From assembly GCA_026709025.1 (NCBI GenBank), contig JAPOTT010000029.1, positions 22,231 to 86,230 on the forward strand: DNA of 64,000 nt, in the 5' to 3' direction. Every line of letters starts with the position of its first letter. Positions within the stretch are counted from its first letter, which is position 1. Position numbers and translations under genes: made by a program. The notes under the pieces are model-generated. The model had not been told where the DNA came from. It searched no databases and saw only the letters and a list, made by a program, of their open reading frames with translations. The DNA comes from a bacterium. GTDB taxonomy: Bacteria; Actinomycetota; Acidimicrobiia; Acidimicrobiales; Bin134. This document shows positions 1 through 8,937 of this stretch, in pieces.

Positions 1-492
1 GAGGTAGATCGGGTGGAGGTGGAAACCGAGGCTTTGTTGTTGGAGATACTGTCGGATTATCAGGTGTCCATACCTGAGTTAGGTACCGTATCGGCTAGTC
101 AAATCCCGCTGGTTTTTCTGACCTCCAACAACACTCGTGAGCTTTCTGAAGCCCTCAAGCGGCGTTGCTTGTTCTTGCACATCGATTATCCCGACCTAGC
201 CCGTGAGAAGGAGATCGTGCTGGCAAAGGTGCCTGGGGTAAGCGACAATTTGGCTGATCAGATTGCCCGTGTTGTGCGTTCGGTGCGCCAAATCGAGCTT
301 AAAAAGGCTCCTTCGGTTTCGGAGACCTTAGATTGGGCTCGCACTCTGGTGTTGTTGGGGGTGGAGTACATTGGCGCCGACACTGCCGCAGAGACGGTAC
401 ACATCTTGTTGAAGTACCGCAGCGACATAGAAAAGGCCCTCAAGGAGTTTAACTCCTATAGCGAGGATTTTGAGGTTGCCACAAACAGCTAG
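1..492 (+). CDS. MoxR-like AAA ATPase (CoxD-like), 5' partial
   Basis: Frame open from base 1; 'PLVFLTSNNTRELSEALKRRCLFLHIDYPD' resembles the MoxR/CoxD sensor and arginine-finger region; followed by a CoxE-like VWA gene. Confidence 0.8.
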   Translation, partial: EVDRVEVETEALLLEILSDYQVSIPELGTVSASQIPLVFLTSNNTRELSEALKRRCLFLHIDYPDLAREKEIVLAKVPGVSDNLADQIARVVRSVRQIELKKAPSVSETLDWARTLVLLGVEYIGADTAAETVHILLKYRSDIEKALKEFNSYSEDFEVATNS

Positions 493-1930
493 CACTTCAC
501 CGCTGCTGGAGCTTTTGGGAGGGTTCATCTTTGAGCTGCGCGCAGCGGGTCTGCCGGTGAGCCTGACAGAGAACTTAGATGCTATGGAGGCCATCGCCCA
601 CATTCCGTTGGAAGAAAGGGAGACCTTCAAGTTCGCTTTAGCTGCCACGCTGGTAAAAAATCACGCCCATTGGCGGGTTTTTGAGACGGTATTTGAGGTG
701 TATTTTTCGTTGCGGGGAGAAGAGTACAACCTGCAAGACAGCCCTAGTGCAGGTTCTGTCGACCTTGCCGAGTTGCCTACAGACGCCGACAAGCCACGAC
801 AAGGAGGCGGTGGTGGTACACCAATGTCGGCTGAGCAGCTAGCCGAGATGCTCTTTCAGGCACTATTGCGAGGTGATGATGTTTTATTGCGTGCGTTGGC
901 TCGCCAAGCCGTGCAGCGTTATGCGGGCATGGAGCCGGGACGACCGGTAGGCGGCACTTACTACCTGTATCGCACCTTGCGAAACCTAGACCTAGATGGC
1001 GTGCTAGAGCGCCTTATGGAACAAGCCAACAGGGACGCACCTCGGGGCTTCACACCACTAGAAGAGAAGCTGGAACGAGACGAGTTTGAAGCTCGCATTG
1101 CCGAACTGCGTAAGGAGGTGGAGGCCGAGATACGCCGCCGCTTGGTGGCAGACAGGGGAGTGGAGGCCATGGCCAAAACCTTGCGTAAGCCCCTGCCTGA
1201 GGACGTGGATTTCATGCATGCCAACAGTGAGGAGTTGATGGCGCTGCGGCGAGCCATATATCCCCTCACCCGCAAGCTAGCGGTACGCCTAGCTCGCAAG
1301 CGCCGCCACGGGCGTAAGGGGCCGCTGGACTTTCGTAACACCATTCGTCATTCGCTGTCTTATGGTGGGGTGCCTGCTGAGCCTAAGTTTCGCTACCCCC
1401 GTCCAGCCAAGCCAGAGATTATGGTGATTGCCGATGTGAGCGGCTCGGTAGCTGCTTTTGCCCGCTTCACCTTGCATTTGGTCTATGCCATCAGCAGCCA
1501 GTTCTCTAAGGTGCGCTCGTTTGCGTTTATTGACGGCTTAGATGAGGTGACGCGCTTTTTTGAGGGCGTTGAAGATATTGGCGAGGCCGTGTACAGGGTT
1601 AACTCTGAAGCAGATGTGGTTTGGGTAGACGGCCATTCCGATTACGGCCACGCCCTAGAGGTGTTTTGGGAGCGCTATGGGCGAGATGTTGGAGCCAAGA
1701 CAACGGTGCTGGTGTTGGGCGATGCTCGCAACAACTACCATGCTTCGCAGGCTTGGATACTCAAAGAGATTGAGCACCGCGCTCGCAAGGTGTTCTGGCT
1801 TAATCCCGAACCGGGTGCCTATTGGGATACGGGCGATTCCATCGTGTCTGAGTACGCAAGCCATTGTGATGGGGTGTTTGAGGTGCGCAACCTCCGCCAG
1901 TTAGAGGAATTCGTAGAGAACTTGGTGTGA
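470..1930 (+). CDS. VWA domain-containing CoxE-like protein
   Basis: 'FIFELRAAGLPVSLTENLDAMEA' N-terminus and 'IMVIADVSGSVAAFARFTLHLVYA' (DxSGS MIDAS); TTG start overlapping the MoxR gene. Confidence 0.85.
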   Translation: MRLPQTASTSPLLELLGGFIFELRAAGLPVSLTENLDAMEAIAHIPLEERETFKFALAATLVKNHAHWRVFETVFEVYFSLRGEEYNLQDSPSAGSVDLAELPTDADKPRQGGGGGTPMSAEQLAEMLFQALLRGDDVLLRALARQAVQRYAGMEPGRPVGGTYYLYRTLRNLDLDGVLERLMEQANRDAPRGFTPLEEKLERDEFEARIAELRKEVEAEIRRRLVADRGVEAMAKTLRKPLPEDVDFMHANSEELMALRRAIYPLTRKLAVRLARKRRHGRKGPLDFRNTIRHSLSYGGVPAEPKFRYPRPAKPEIMVIADVSGSVAAFARFTLHLVYAISSQFSKVRSFAFIDGLDEVTRFFEGVEDIGEAVYRVNSEADVVWVDGHSDYGHALEVFWERYGRDVGAKTTVLVLGDARNNYHASQAWILKEIEHRARKVFWLNPEPGAYWDTGDSIVSEYASHCDGVFEVRNLRQLEEFVENLV

Positions 1931-3138
1931 GCCATCATCGTTTGGACACGCTGTTTGATCCAGTTGGCGGTTTTGGTGATTTCTGCTGCCACTTCTGCGG
2001 GTGAGCCGCTGAGCTGAATGGCCAGAGTGTGGATCAGTTTGCCAGCGTGTCGCACGCTAACGGTGCGTTCAGGCTCTCCACCATCGGCCATGCAGTAGAT
2101 CAGCATACCCTCGGGTAAATTCAGCGCTGTGGTGTAGGCCAACAGTTGGTAGTAGTCGCTGTTGCGGGCTTGTGCATCGCTGGTGAGCTTGTATTTGATG
2201 TCGGCCACCAACATCTCTTGGCCCTGCTTGGCAAACACCAAGTCGGGGCGAATTGGCACCGCTTGTTTACCGGCTGTATCAGTTGCTAGATGGTCTTTCT
2301 TTTGACTCGCCACATCTAGATAGCCCCGCAACTCCCGGCGCAGCCGTTGGGTAACGAAATCCTCAAAAAGCTGGTTCATGTCCACTAGGAACGAAGAGGC
2401 AGTGCCAGTTCCACGCTGGTCGGCCAGAGTCAGGTTCTCTAGCAGCAGTCGGGCGAGGCGCAATGCGGGTTGATAGTGAGCATTCAGGCGTGTGAATTCA
2501 ATTCGGTTGAGTTCGTTGGGTTGAACGGGGGTGTTGGCCACATCCTCTAGCGAAACCATCTCTCGGAGCAGGCGTTGGCGATCTTGGGGGGCCACACCGG
2601 GTACCCGCAGTGCCAAACGGGTAGCGGCCTTGAGGTAGCGATTTTCGGCAATGTCAGAGGTGTACTCATCAAATTGACAGGCAACCGGCACTCGGATTCC
2701 TGTTTGGCGAAATTGTTCGGCAATATCAATGCGCCCGCGCAGCGCTACTAGGTTTTCTCGTGTGTAGCGGTAAGAGCGCAGCAGCCCTCGGGCCAGAGTG
2801 GTTTCCAAAGTGCGTGCGTAAAAGGCGATTACCGAAGGCAACAGATTGGAGTTGATGGCGTAGTCGAAGGCTTCTTTGCGCCATGCACCTTGTTTTAGGC
2901 CCACTTCTAGCAACAGAAACAGGTTTTCAGGGCGGATCTTCGGGCGGATAAGCACTTGCAGATCATCAACAACCAAGGTGCCCACCAAGTTTTGAGCTGT
3001 GATGGAGTAGTAGCCGTGCTGCGCCTCTGGCTCTACGGTGAGCGCGCCCTTGCCCACATAGGCTAAGCGGCGCGCTTGGGTTTCGGTGAGCTGATGTGAT
3101 GCCTGCTCGTATTCGCGGAGCGTGATCGTGGCGCTCAC
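1819..3138 (-). CDS. mcrC: McrC-like component of McrBC type IV restriction system
   Basis: 'GTLVVDDLQVLIRPKIRPENLFLLLEVG' and 'PIRPDLVFAKQGQEMLVADIKYK' (PD-(D/E)XK-like) typical of McrC; start overlaps mcrB stop. Confidence 0.85.
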   Translation of the reverse strand: MSATITLREYEQASHQLTETQARRLAYVGKGALTVEPEAQHGYYSITAQNLVGTLVVDDLQVLIRPKIRPENLFLLLEVGLKQGAWRKEAFDYAINSNLLPSVIAFYARTLETTLARGLLRSYRYTRENLVALRGRIDIAEQFRQTGIRVPVACQFDEYTSDIAENRYLKAATRLALRVPGVAPQDRQRLLREMVSLEDVANTPVQPNELNRIEFTRLNAHYQPALRLARLLLENLTLADQRGTGTASSFLVDMNQLFEDFVTQRLRRELRGYLDVASQKKDHLATDTAGKQAVPIRPDLVFAKQGQEMLVADIKYKLTSDAQARNSDYYQLLAYTTALNLPEGMLIYCMADGGEPERTVSVRHAGKLIHTLAIQLSGSPAEVAAEITKTANWIKQRVQTMMAHTKFSTNSSNWRRLRTSNTPSQWLAYSDTMESPVSQ

Positions 3139-4706
3139 TCTGTTTCGCCGTATCGCTCATAAACTTGTTTGAACCTGAATCGTTGGATTTCAGTTGGGTC
3201 GCCAAAGAACTGATCTTCTATGAACGGTTCTATGTTGTATTTCCAAATTCGCCGCACTGCCTCAGTGCTTAAACCTTTTTTCATAAAATGGCTTGGCCCG
3301 ATTAGCAGGTGATCGCCGTCTAGTGCAGTTTTCAGCTCGTCGTTAGTTTGTGCTATCAGCTCGCCCACCCATGCTGGTTCATCGTTGGCTTTTAGCCAGC
3401 GGTCTAGCAGCCCTGCAATTGGTTTACGGTTTGGGAAGAAGGGTATGAAGTGGAACCGGCGGCGCAGCGCAGCATCAACTAGGGCGATGGAGCGGTCGGC
3501 TGTGTTCATGGTGCCGATGAACCACAGGTTGTTGGGCAGAGCGAACTCGTCTTCTGTCCGATACAGCGTGTTTATGCTCTCATCGCGGTACTCCAGCAAG
3601 AACAGCAGTTCTCCGAACACTTTGGGCAGGTTGGCCCGGTTGATTTCGTCGATGATCATCACATGCTGACGGGTAGGGGATTCCTCGGCTTGGTCAGCCA
3701 TGTGAGCGAGGGGCCCAGAGCTGAGCTGGTAGTTCATCTCCCCGCTAGTTACCTTAGGGCGATATCCCTCAAAAAAGTCTTCATAAGAAGTTGATGGATG
3801 GAACTGAACTATTTTTCTTTGGGCCTGATCTGGAGCTAACGCTTTGGCAAGTTCTTGAGCCAAATAGGTTTTTCCGGTACCCGGCGGCCCATAAAATATC
3901 ACCTGTTTTTTGTCTTTTAGTAGCGCAACAACATCATCCAAAAACTCCCGCTCAATCAGCAGTTTTTCAGCCAGCTCGTCTAGAAGCTCGTCGGTAGCCT
4001 CACCACCCGTTGCTTGTACTTCAGTGCTGACTGCTTCAGCAGGCTCGTCATTTTTATAGTAGCCATCAAAATTAAACCAAGATATTGCCACAGGATCATG
4101 TGATAGCCCGAGTGCATCTCCCGGAAAGTAGGGTTTGAAGTACTCAATCAGCAGTCGATCTGCCTCTACCTGTTGTTCACCTATAGTACCTGTCGGCAAA
4201 TCTATGCCTAAGCGCTCTAGACGGCTTGTTTTCCGGTCTAAGGGGTATGCCAAGGTAAAGTCTTCAGGATGGGTGATGGCCAATAACTTCATCATCAAAG
4301 CAGGTCCAAAGCCACTTAAGCCTAAATCACTCTTATCTAAACAGCGGTCAATCCGCACCGAATAAGCGTCATCTCCCCAACATAAGTATTTGATCTTGTC
4401 TAAAAACCCACGGTACTCTTGTTCGCTGCTTTCATTTAAGAATCGATTTAGTTGAGCTTTTTGTCCACAAGAGCCATAATTAGGATGTTTCATCTTATTC
4501 CAAATTGCTCGAAGCTGTGGCCGTTCAACCTGCATGATATTTTCAGGCGCTAGCATCTTGGCCCATGTTTCACGTTGTTCATGATGGTCGCGCCACCACT
4601 TACTTGAATCATTCTCTTCTTTCTTCCACTGTGCAATATAGGTGGCCCAGCCAGAGTCGCGCCTTATGCTAGGATTTGTGTCAGTTTCTGTAGAGATGTC
4701 TGTCAT
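3135..4706 (-). CDS. mcrB: McrB-like AAA+ GTPase restriction component
   Basis: Walker A 'VIFYGPPGTGKTYLAQELAKAL', Walker B 'HVMIIDEINRANLPKVFGELLFLLEYR', 'FIGTMNTADRSIALVDAALRRRFHF'. Confidence 0.9.
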   Translation of the reverse strand: MTDISTETDTNPSIRRDSGWATYIAQWKKEENDSSKWWRDHHEQRETWAKMLAPENIMQVERPQLRAIWNKMKHPNYGSCGQKAQLNRFLNESSEQEYRGFLDKIKYLCWGDDAYSVRIDRCLDKSDLGLSGFGPALMMKLLAITHPEDFTLAYPLDRKTSRLERLGIDLPTGTIGEQQVEADRLLIEYFKPYFPGDALGLSHDPVAISWFNFDGYYKNDEPAEAVSTEVQATGGEATDELLDELAEKLLIEREFLDDVVALLKDKKQVIFYGPPGTGKTYLAQELAKALAPDQAQRKIVQFHPSTSYEDFFEGYRPKVTSGEMNYQLSSGPLAHMADQAEESPTRQHVMIIDEINRANLPKVFGELLFLLEYRDESINTLYRTEDEFALPNNLWFIGTMNTADRSIALVDAALRRRFHFIPFFPNRKPIAGLLDRWLKANDEPAWVGELIAQTNDELKTALDGDHLLIGPSHFMKKGLSTEAVRRIWKYNIEPFIEDQFFGDPTEIQRFRFKQVYERYGETE

Positions 4707-4745
4707 GGCCCACAGGCTACCCCCAACCTGTGACAGCTTGTTGTA
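4699..4745. repeat. Direct repeat A (47 bp exact), spans mcrB start codon and upstream region
   Basis: tctgtcatggcccacaggctacccccaacctgtgacagcttgttgta; identical copy at 5094-5140. Confidence 0.97.
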
Positions 4746-4752
4746 GGGCAGC

Positions 4753-4910
4753 CTATTCTGTGGCCTTGGGGTGGCCGATGTGAACGGCGGTTAACCAGAC
4801 AGTTGCCGTATCCTTGTCGACGCAGTACCAGATACGGCCTCCGCCTGTAACCTCATATTGCCACTGCGGTAGTGCCTTGTGGTGACTCGATCCCGGCGGC
4901 GGGCCATTAG
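4753..4910 (-). pseudogene. RelE/ParE-type toxin C-terminal remnant
   Basis: Reverse frame reads ...PPGSSHHKALPQWQYEVTGGGRIWYCVDKDTATVWLTAVHIGHPKATE*, typical RelE-fold C-terminus; no start or antitoxin beside it. Confidence 0.7.
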
Positions 4911-4927
4911 TGGCTGGGAGGGGGGTG

Positions 4928-5005
4928 TTAGGTGGCGCACTCCGATTCGCCTAGTACCACCTCATACGGGCCGGTTTCGTCAAAGTCTACGTAGTACTCT
5001 GGGCC
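4928..5005. repeat. Direct repeat B (78 bp exact), copy of the last 26 codons incl. stop of sulfite reductase
   Basis: ttaggtggcgcactccgattcgcctagtaccacctcatacgggccggtttcgtcaaagtctacgtagtactctgggcc; identical to 5644-5721. Confidence 0.97.
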
Positions 5006-5008
5006 TTT

Positions 5009-5101
5009 TCAACAGATGTCGGCAGTGAACCGTGCTACATGCGCTTGGTACCACCGCCTGCGGAATTGTCGCTCGGTTTCTGAAACTTCAAGGTCTGTCA
5101 T
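5009..5101 (-). pseudogene. Truncated 30-aa ORF sharing start region (repeat A') with mcrB
   Basis: Reads MTDLEVSETERQFRRRWYQAHVARFTADIC*; first 8 coding nt and upstream region identical to mcrB. Confidence 0.5.
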
Positions 5102-5140
5102 GGCCCACAGGCTACCCCCAACCTGTGACAGCTTGTTGTA
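5094..5140. repeat. Direct repeat A' (47 bp exact)
   Basis: Identical to 4699-4745. Confidence 0.97.
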
Positions 5141-5153
5141 CAGGTTTCATTGG

Positions 5154-5278
5154 TTAGGAAGCAGAGAGCGGGTTTCTGGTTTGCAGCTGAGGGAACAAGG
5201 AGAAATCCCGGTCGCGGGTAAGAAGGGTCTGCACACCGTTGGCAATGCAGATGGCAGCGATTCGTGCATCAGGAATCT
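5154..5278 (-). pseudogene. VapC PIN-domain toxin C-terminal remnant
   Basis: Reverse frame reads KIPDARIAAICIANGVQTLLTRDRDFSLFPQLQTRNPLSAS*, the PIN C-terminal pattern (DARIAA..TRDRDF); N-terminal part absent; abuts vapB-like gene. Confidence 0.75.
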
Positions 5279-5535
5279 TCTTTGTTGACGTCGTAATTTG
5301 GTGTTTCGTAGATTATGTCTCGCAATTCATCCCAAGTGTAGTCAGCCAGCGGGTTGGGCCCGTTAGGATTACCTACGCGGCAGTCTTCTAACTTGTAAGG
5401 CTTAGTCGGTTTGGGCTTACAAAGCACCTCCCGTAGTCCATCTTCCATCACTGCCTGAAGCGTTTGACCCGTCTCTTTGGCATGGCGCTTAGCCTGCTCT
5501 AGGAGGACATCATGAATGTCTATCGTAGTTTTCAT
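5269..5535 (-). CDS. VapB-like ribbon-helix-helix antitoxin
   Basis: MKTTIDIHDVLLEQAKRHAKETGQTLQAVMEDGLREVL... typical VapB (DUF2191-like) N-terminus. Confidence 0.75.
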   Translation of the reverse strand: MKTTIDIHDVLLEQAKRHAKETGQTLQAVMEDGLREVLCKPKPTKPYKLEDCRVGNPNGPNPLADYTWDELRDIIYETPNYDVNKEDS

Positions 5536-5544
5536 TCACCCATA

Positions 5545-5570
5545 CTATCCATACCTAATGATATGGATAG
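5545..5570. promoter_or_regulatory. Candidate VapB operator (9-bp inverted repeat)
   Basis: ctatccata-cctaatga-tatggatag, 10 bp upstream of the vapB-like start. Confidence 0.5.
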
Positions 5571-5643
5571 ATAATTTACCTGCATCACGCCATGTTATCT
5601 GAACTAATTCAGATATCAAGCACAAAGCGGTTGGAGGGGGAGT

Positions 5644-5721
5644 TTAGGTGGCGCACTCCGATTCGCCTAGTACCACCTCATACGGGCCGGTTTCGTCAAA
5701 GTCTACGTAGTACTCTGGGCC
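5644..5721. repeat. Direct repeat B' (native 3' end of sulfite reductase)
   Basis: Identical to 4928-5005. Confidence 0.97.
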
Positions 5722-7428
5722 GTGGTCGGGTAGTGGGAACTCGTCTAGGTCGGCTAGGGTTTTGCCCACCACACGGGCTCCTCCGCTGCGCTCTAGCCAG
5801 TGGCGAAACTCCTCACCGGCATTGCGTTCTGCGGTGAACTTACGCACCACCCGCACAACCGCATCGGGTGCGTTGCGCGCTGGTAAGCGTAAAGCCTTAG
5901 CTCCAAAGTGGATTTGGGTGTCACCCACATAGCCACCCAGTAGCATCTGATATCCCGGTGCAGAGCGCCCGTGAGCTCTTCGTTCGGCCCCGAAAAAACC
6001 GATATCGGAAGCATGGTGCTGTCCACAGGAGTTGGTGCAGCCCGAAATGTTGATGCGAAGTCCGCCTACCTCGGCCAAGCCCTCTTCTTCGAGGCGTTCG
6101 CCGATAGCATCAGCCAAACCCCTCGATTGGGTAACCGCAAGATTGCAGGTGTCGGCCCCAGGGCAGGCCACCACATCTCGCAGCAACTCAGCGCCAGGTT
6201 CGGCCATGCCAATAGCCGATAAAGCATCAAACAGCCTCGGCAGTTGCTCGTTGCTAAGGTTCCGAAACACGATGTTTTGACGATTGGTTACGCGACACTC
6301 AGCATTCAACTCTGTTTGGAGTGCGCCGAGCGCCTCAAACTGCTCGGCAGTGATGTCGCCCAAGCGAGCCCAAGCATAAGCAGATACCGTGCCCTTAGCC
6401 ACCCCGCGCACCACGTTGGCGCGCTCCCAGCGTTCATAAGGCAGGTTGCCAGCGATAGACACCGCCACCCCCTGGCCCACAGGTGTAGCAGTGGTGTTGG
6501 CATCAAGGCCCGCTGGGGTATCGCCCTGAGCTTGTACCAACTCAGGTATGCCGCCCGGCCAGCTTGAAGAGGCCAACAAGAACTTGCGCTCATGTAGGAT
6601 ACGCCGCTGCAACTCTTCAAACCCCAGTTGTTCTACCAGCCATTTCATGCGGGCGCGCAGTTTATTCTCGCGGTAGCCATCATGGTCAAACACCCGTAGG
6701 CAGGCTTCTATGGTGGGCAGGAGATCTTCGCGCGTTGTGAAGTCTTCTAGAGCTAGCGCTGGATGAGGGTTGGCCCCTAGCCCGCCAGCGATGAACACCC
6801 TAAAGCCAGCTTCTACACCACCGTTTGTTTCGCGGGTGGCTGCCACGATGCCCACGTCGTTGAACATGGCTTGACCACAATCGGTGGAGCACCCCGAGAA
6901 GTTGATCTTGAACTTGCGAGGTAGTCTTTGCGCGTAGGGGTGGCGCAGAAAGTGTGTGGCGGTGGCTTGGGCCCAAGCGGTGATGTCTAGCACCTCATGC
7001 GGGCAGGCACCAGCTAGATGACAGCCTTGTACGTTGCGTACGGTATCGCCACAAGCCTCGCGTGTGGTCAGGCCCACGGAGGCTAAGATACGCATCACAT
7101 CGGGCACCTCATCTAACTCCACAAAGTGGAACTGAATGTTTTGGCGAGTGGTGATATGGCCCCAACCTCTTGAATGGGTGCGGGCGATATGGGCGAGAGC
7201 CCCAAAATGGTCGGGCACAAGTATGCCTGCTGGAATCTTGATACGCACCATTTGACGGGTGCCGCCCTGGCGTTGTCCGTAGATGCCGTTGTTGAGCCGG
7301 AAAACCCGCATCACATCTTCGGCAAGCTCCCCGGTTTTGTAGCGGGCCAACATCTGCTCGAACTTTTCGATGTCGGCTAACTGTTCGGGATCAATTACCG
7401 GGGTGTTGTCCACTTGGACTGTAACCAT
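5644..7428 (-). CDS. sir: Sulfite/nitrite reductase hemoprotein, ferredoxin-type
   Basis: 'RVFRLNNGIYGQRQGGTRQMVRIKIPAG', 'TTRQNIQFHFVE', 'NFSGCSTDCGQAMFNDVG', 'NISGCTNSCGQHHASDIGFFG' siroheme/4Fe-4S motifs. Confidence 0.92.
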   Translation of the reverse strand: MVTVQVDNTPVIDPEQLADIEKFEQMLARYKTGELAEDVMRVFRLNNGIYGQRQGGTRQMVRIKIPAGILVPDHFGALAHIARTHSRGWGHITTRQNIQFHFVELDEVPDVMRILASVGLTTREACGDTVRNVQGCHLAGACPHEVLDITAWAQATATHFLRHPYAQRLPRKFKINFSGCSTDCGQAMFNDVGIVAATRETNGGVEAGFRVFIAGGLGANPHPALALEDFTTREDLLPTIEACLRVFDHDGYRENKLRARMKWLVEQLGFEELQRRILHERKFLLASSSWPGGIPELVQAQGDTPAGLDANTTATPVGQGVAVSIAGNLPYERWERANVVRGVAKGTVSAYAWARLGDITAEQFEALGALQTELNAECRVTNRQNIVFRNLSNEQLPRLFDALSAIGMAEPGAELLRDVVACPGADTCNLAVTQSRGLADAIGERLEEEGLAEVGGLRINISGCTNSCGQHHASDIGFFGAERRAHGRSAPGYQMLLGGYVGDTQIHFGAKALRLPARNAPDAVVRVVRKFTAERNAGEEFRHWLERSGGARVVGKTLADLDEFPLPDHGPEYYVDFDETGPYEVVLGESECAT

Positions 7429-7452
7429 TGCACCTACTTATCAGGTTGTGGG

Positions 7453-7482
7453 CTTCAAGGTTGGGGGTTTTCAACCTTGAAG
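7453..7482. promoter_or_regulatory. Hairpin/palindrome in the leader of the sulfite reductase gene
   Basis: cttcaaggttg-ggggtttt-caaccttgaag, perfect 11-bp arms, 25 bp upstream of the start codon. Confidence 0.55.
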
Positions 7483-7585
7483 GGTTTATTTAGTCAACAT
7501 CTTAAGGCTCAGCTATGTTGTGGCTGCGCTTTTCAATTCAGACTAACCCTATCTGGTTTATTGCATCAGGTTAGCAAGTAAGGGC

Positions 7586-8923
7586 TCAAACGCTCAATCG
7601 TTCGGCAATTCTGAATGCCAACTCCAAGCTCTGGGTTCCGTTCAGGCGAGGGTCGCACATTGTTTCGTAGCGACGTTCAAGGTCTTCGTCGCGTATGGCC
7701 TCAGCCCCACCCACGCATTCGGTTACATCATCTCCGGTGATCTCCACGTGAATGCCCCCGGGCCAGGTTCCAGCGTTCTGGTGGGCGGTGAAGTAATGGT
7801 CGATCTCGGTCATCACATCTTCGAAGTGCCTGGTCTTGCGTCCTGCGGCGGTGGTGTAGGTGTTGCCATGCATGGGGTCGCACTCCCAAACTACCGGGTG
7901 GCCAGCATCTCGCACAGCGGTAAGCAAGGGTGGTAGGTGTTCGGCTATTTTGTCTGCTCCCATGCGGCTGATAAGGGTAAGCCGCCCGCTGATGCGGTCT
8001 GGGTTTAAGGTGTTGCAAAGCTCTAGCACTTCGGTGGGAGTTGCAGATGGCCCTAGCTTGCACCCCAGGGGGTTTTTGATGCCGCGCATGAACTCTACGT
8101 GTGCCCCGTCTAGCTGGCGGGTGCGTTCGCCGATCCACAGCATGTGGGCCGAGCAATCATACCACTGTCCGGTAATGGAATCTTGGCGTGTCAGCGCCTG
8201 TTCGTAGTCTAAAACTAAGGCTTCATGACTGGTGTAAAAGTCCACTTGGTGAAGCGCTGGAGCGTCTAGGGGAATCCCACAGGCAGACATGAATCTTAAA
8301 GCTGCCTCAATTCCTTCAGCCACGCTTTGGTAGCGCTTCCCCTCAGGGCTAGCGGCGATGAACTCTTGGTTCCAAATGTGTACTTGACGCAGGTCTGCGT
8401 ATCCACCTTTGGTGAAAGCCCGCAGCAGGTTTAATGTGGAGGCCGACTGCTGATAAGCCCTAACTAGCCGCTCGGGGTCGGCGTTGCGAGACCCTTGTGA
8501 GAAGGCGATGTCGTTCACCATGTGGCCTCTGAAGGAGGGTAGCTCTATTCCGTCTACCACCTCGGTAGCAGCCGAACGAGGCTTAGCGAACTGCCCGGCT
8601 ATGCGACCAATCTTCACCGTAGGTACCCCGGCCGAAAAGGCCAGCACCACTGCCATCTGCAAAATTACCTTTAGCTTGTCGCGGATGCTGTCTGCGGTTA
8701 CCCCGTCAAAAGATTCGGCGCAATCACCAGCTTGAAGCACAAAGGCCCTTCCGTGGCACACCTCGCTTAGGTCTGCTGTGAGGTTGCGAGCTTCGCCTGC
8801 AAACACTAGCGGCGGTAAACCAACTAAGGTTTTACGAACTTCGCCTAGCGATGCTGCGTCTGGCCATTGTGGCTGTTGAGACGCATGTCGTTCGCGCCAA
8901 GAATCGGGTTGCCAAGCAGTCAC
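7586..8923 (-). CDS. aroG: Class II 3-deoxy-7-phosphoheptulonate (DAHP) synthase
   Basis: 'FVLQAGDCAESFDGVTADSIRDKLKVILQMAVVL', 'KIGRIAGQFAKPRS', 'VVWECDPMHGNT', 'GGIHVEITGDDVTECVGG'. Confidence 0.95.
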   Translation of the reverse strand: MTAWQPDSWRERHASQQPQWPDAASLGEVRKTLVGLPPLVFAGEARNLTADLSEVCHGRAFVLQAGDCAESFDGVTADSIRDKLKVILQMAVVLAFSAGVPTVKIGRIAGQFAKPRSAATEVVDGIELPSFRGHMVNDIAFSQGSRNADPERLVRAYQQSASTLNLLRAFTKGGYADLRQVHIWNQEFIAASPEGKRYQSVAEGIEAALRFMSACGIPLDAPALHQVDFYTSHEALVLDYEQALTRQDSITGQWYDCSAHMLWIGERTRQLDGAHVEFMRGIKNPLGCKLGPSATPTEVLELCNTLNPDRISGRLTLISRMGADKIAEHLPPLLTAVRDAGHPVVWECDPMHGNTYTTAAGRKTRHFEDVMTEIDHYFTAHQNAGTWPGGIHVEITGDDVTECVGGAEAIRDEDLERRYETMCDPRLNGTQSLELAFRIAERLSV

Positions 8924-8937
8924 AGAATGTTCAAGCT

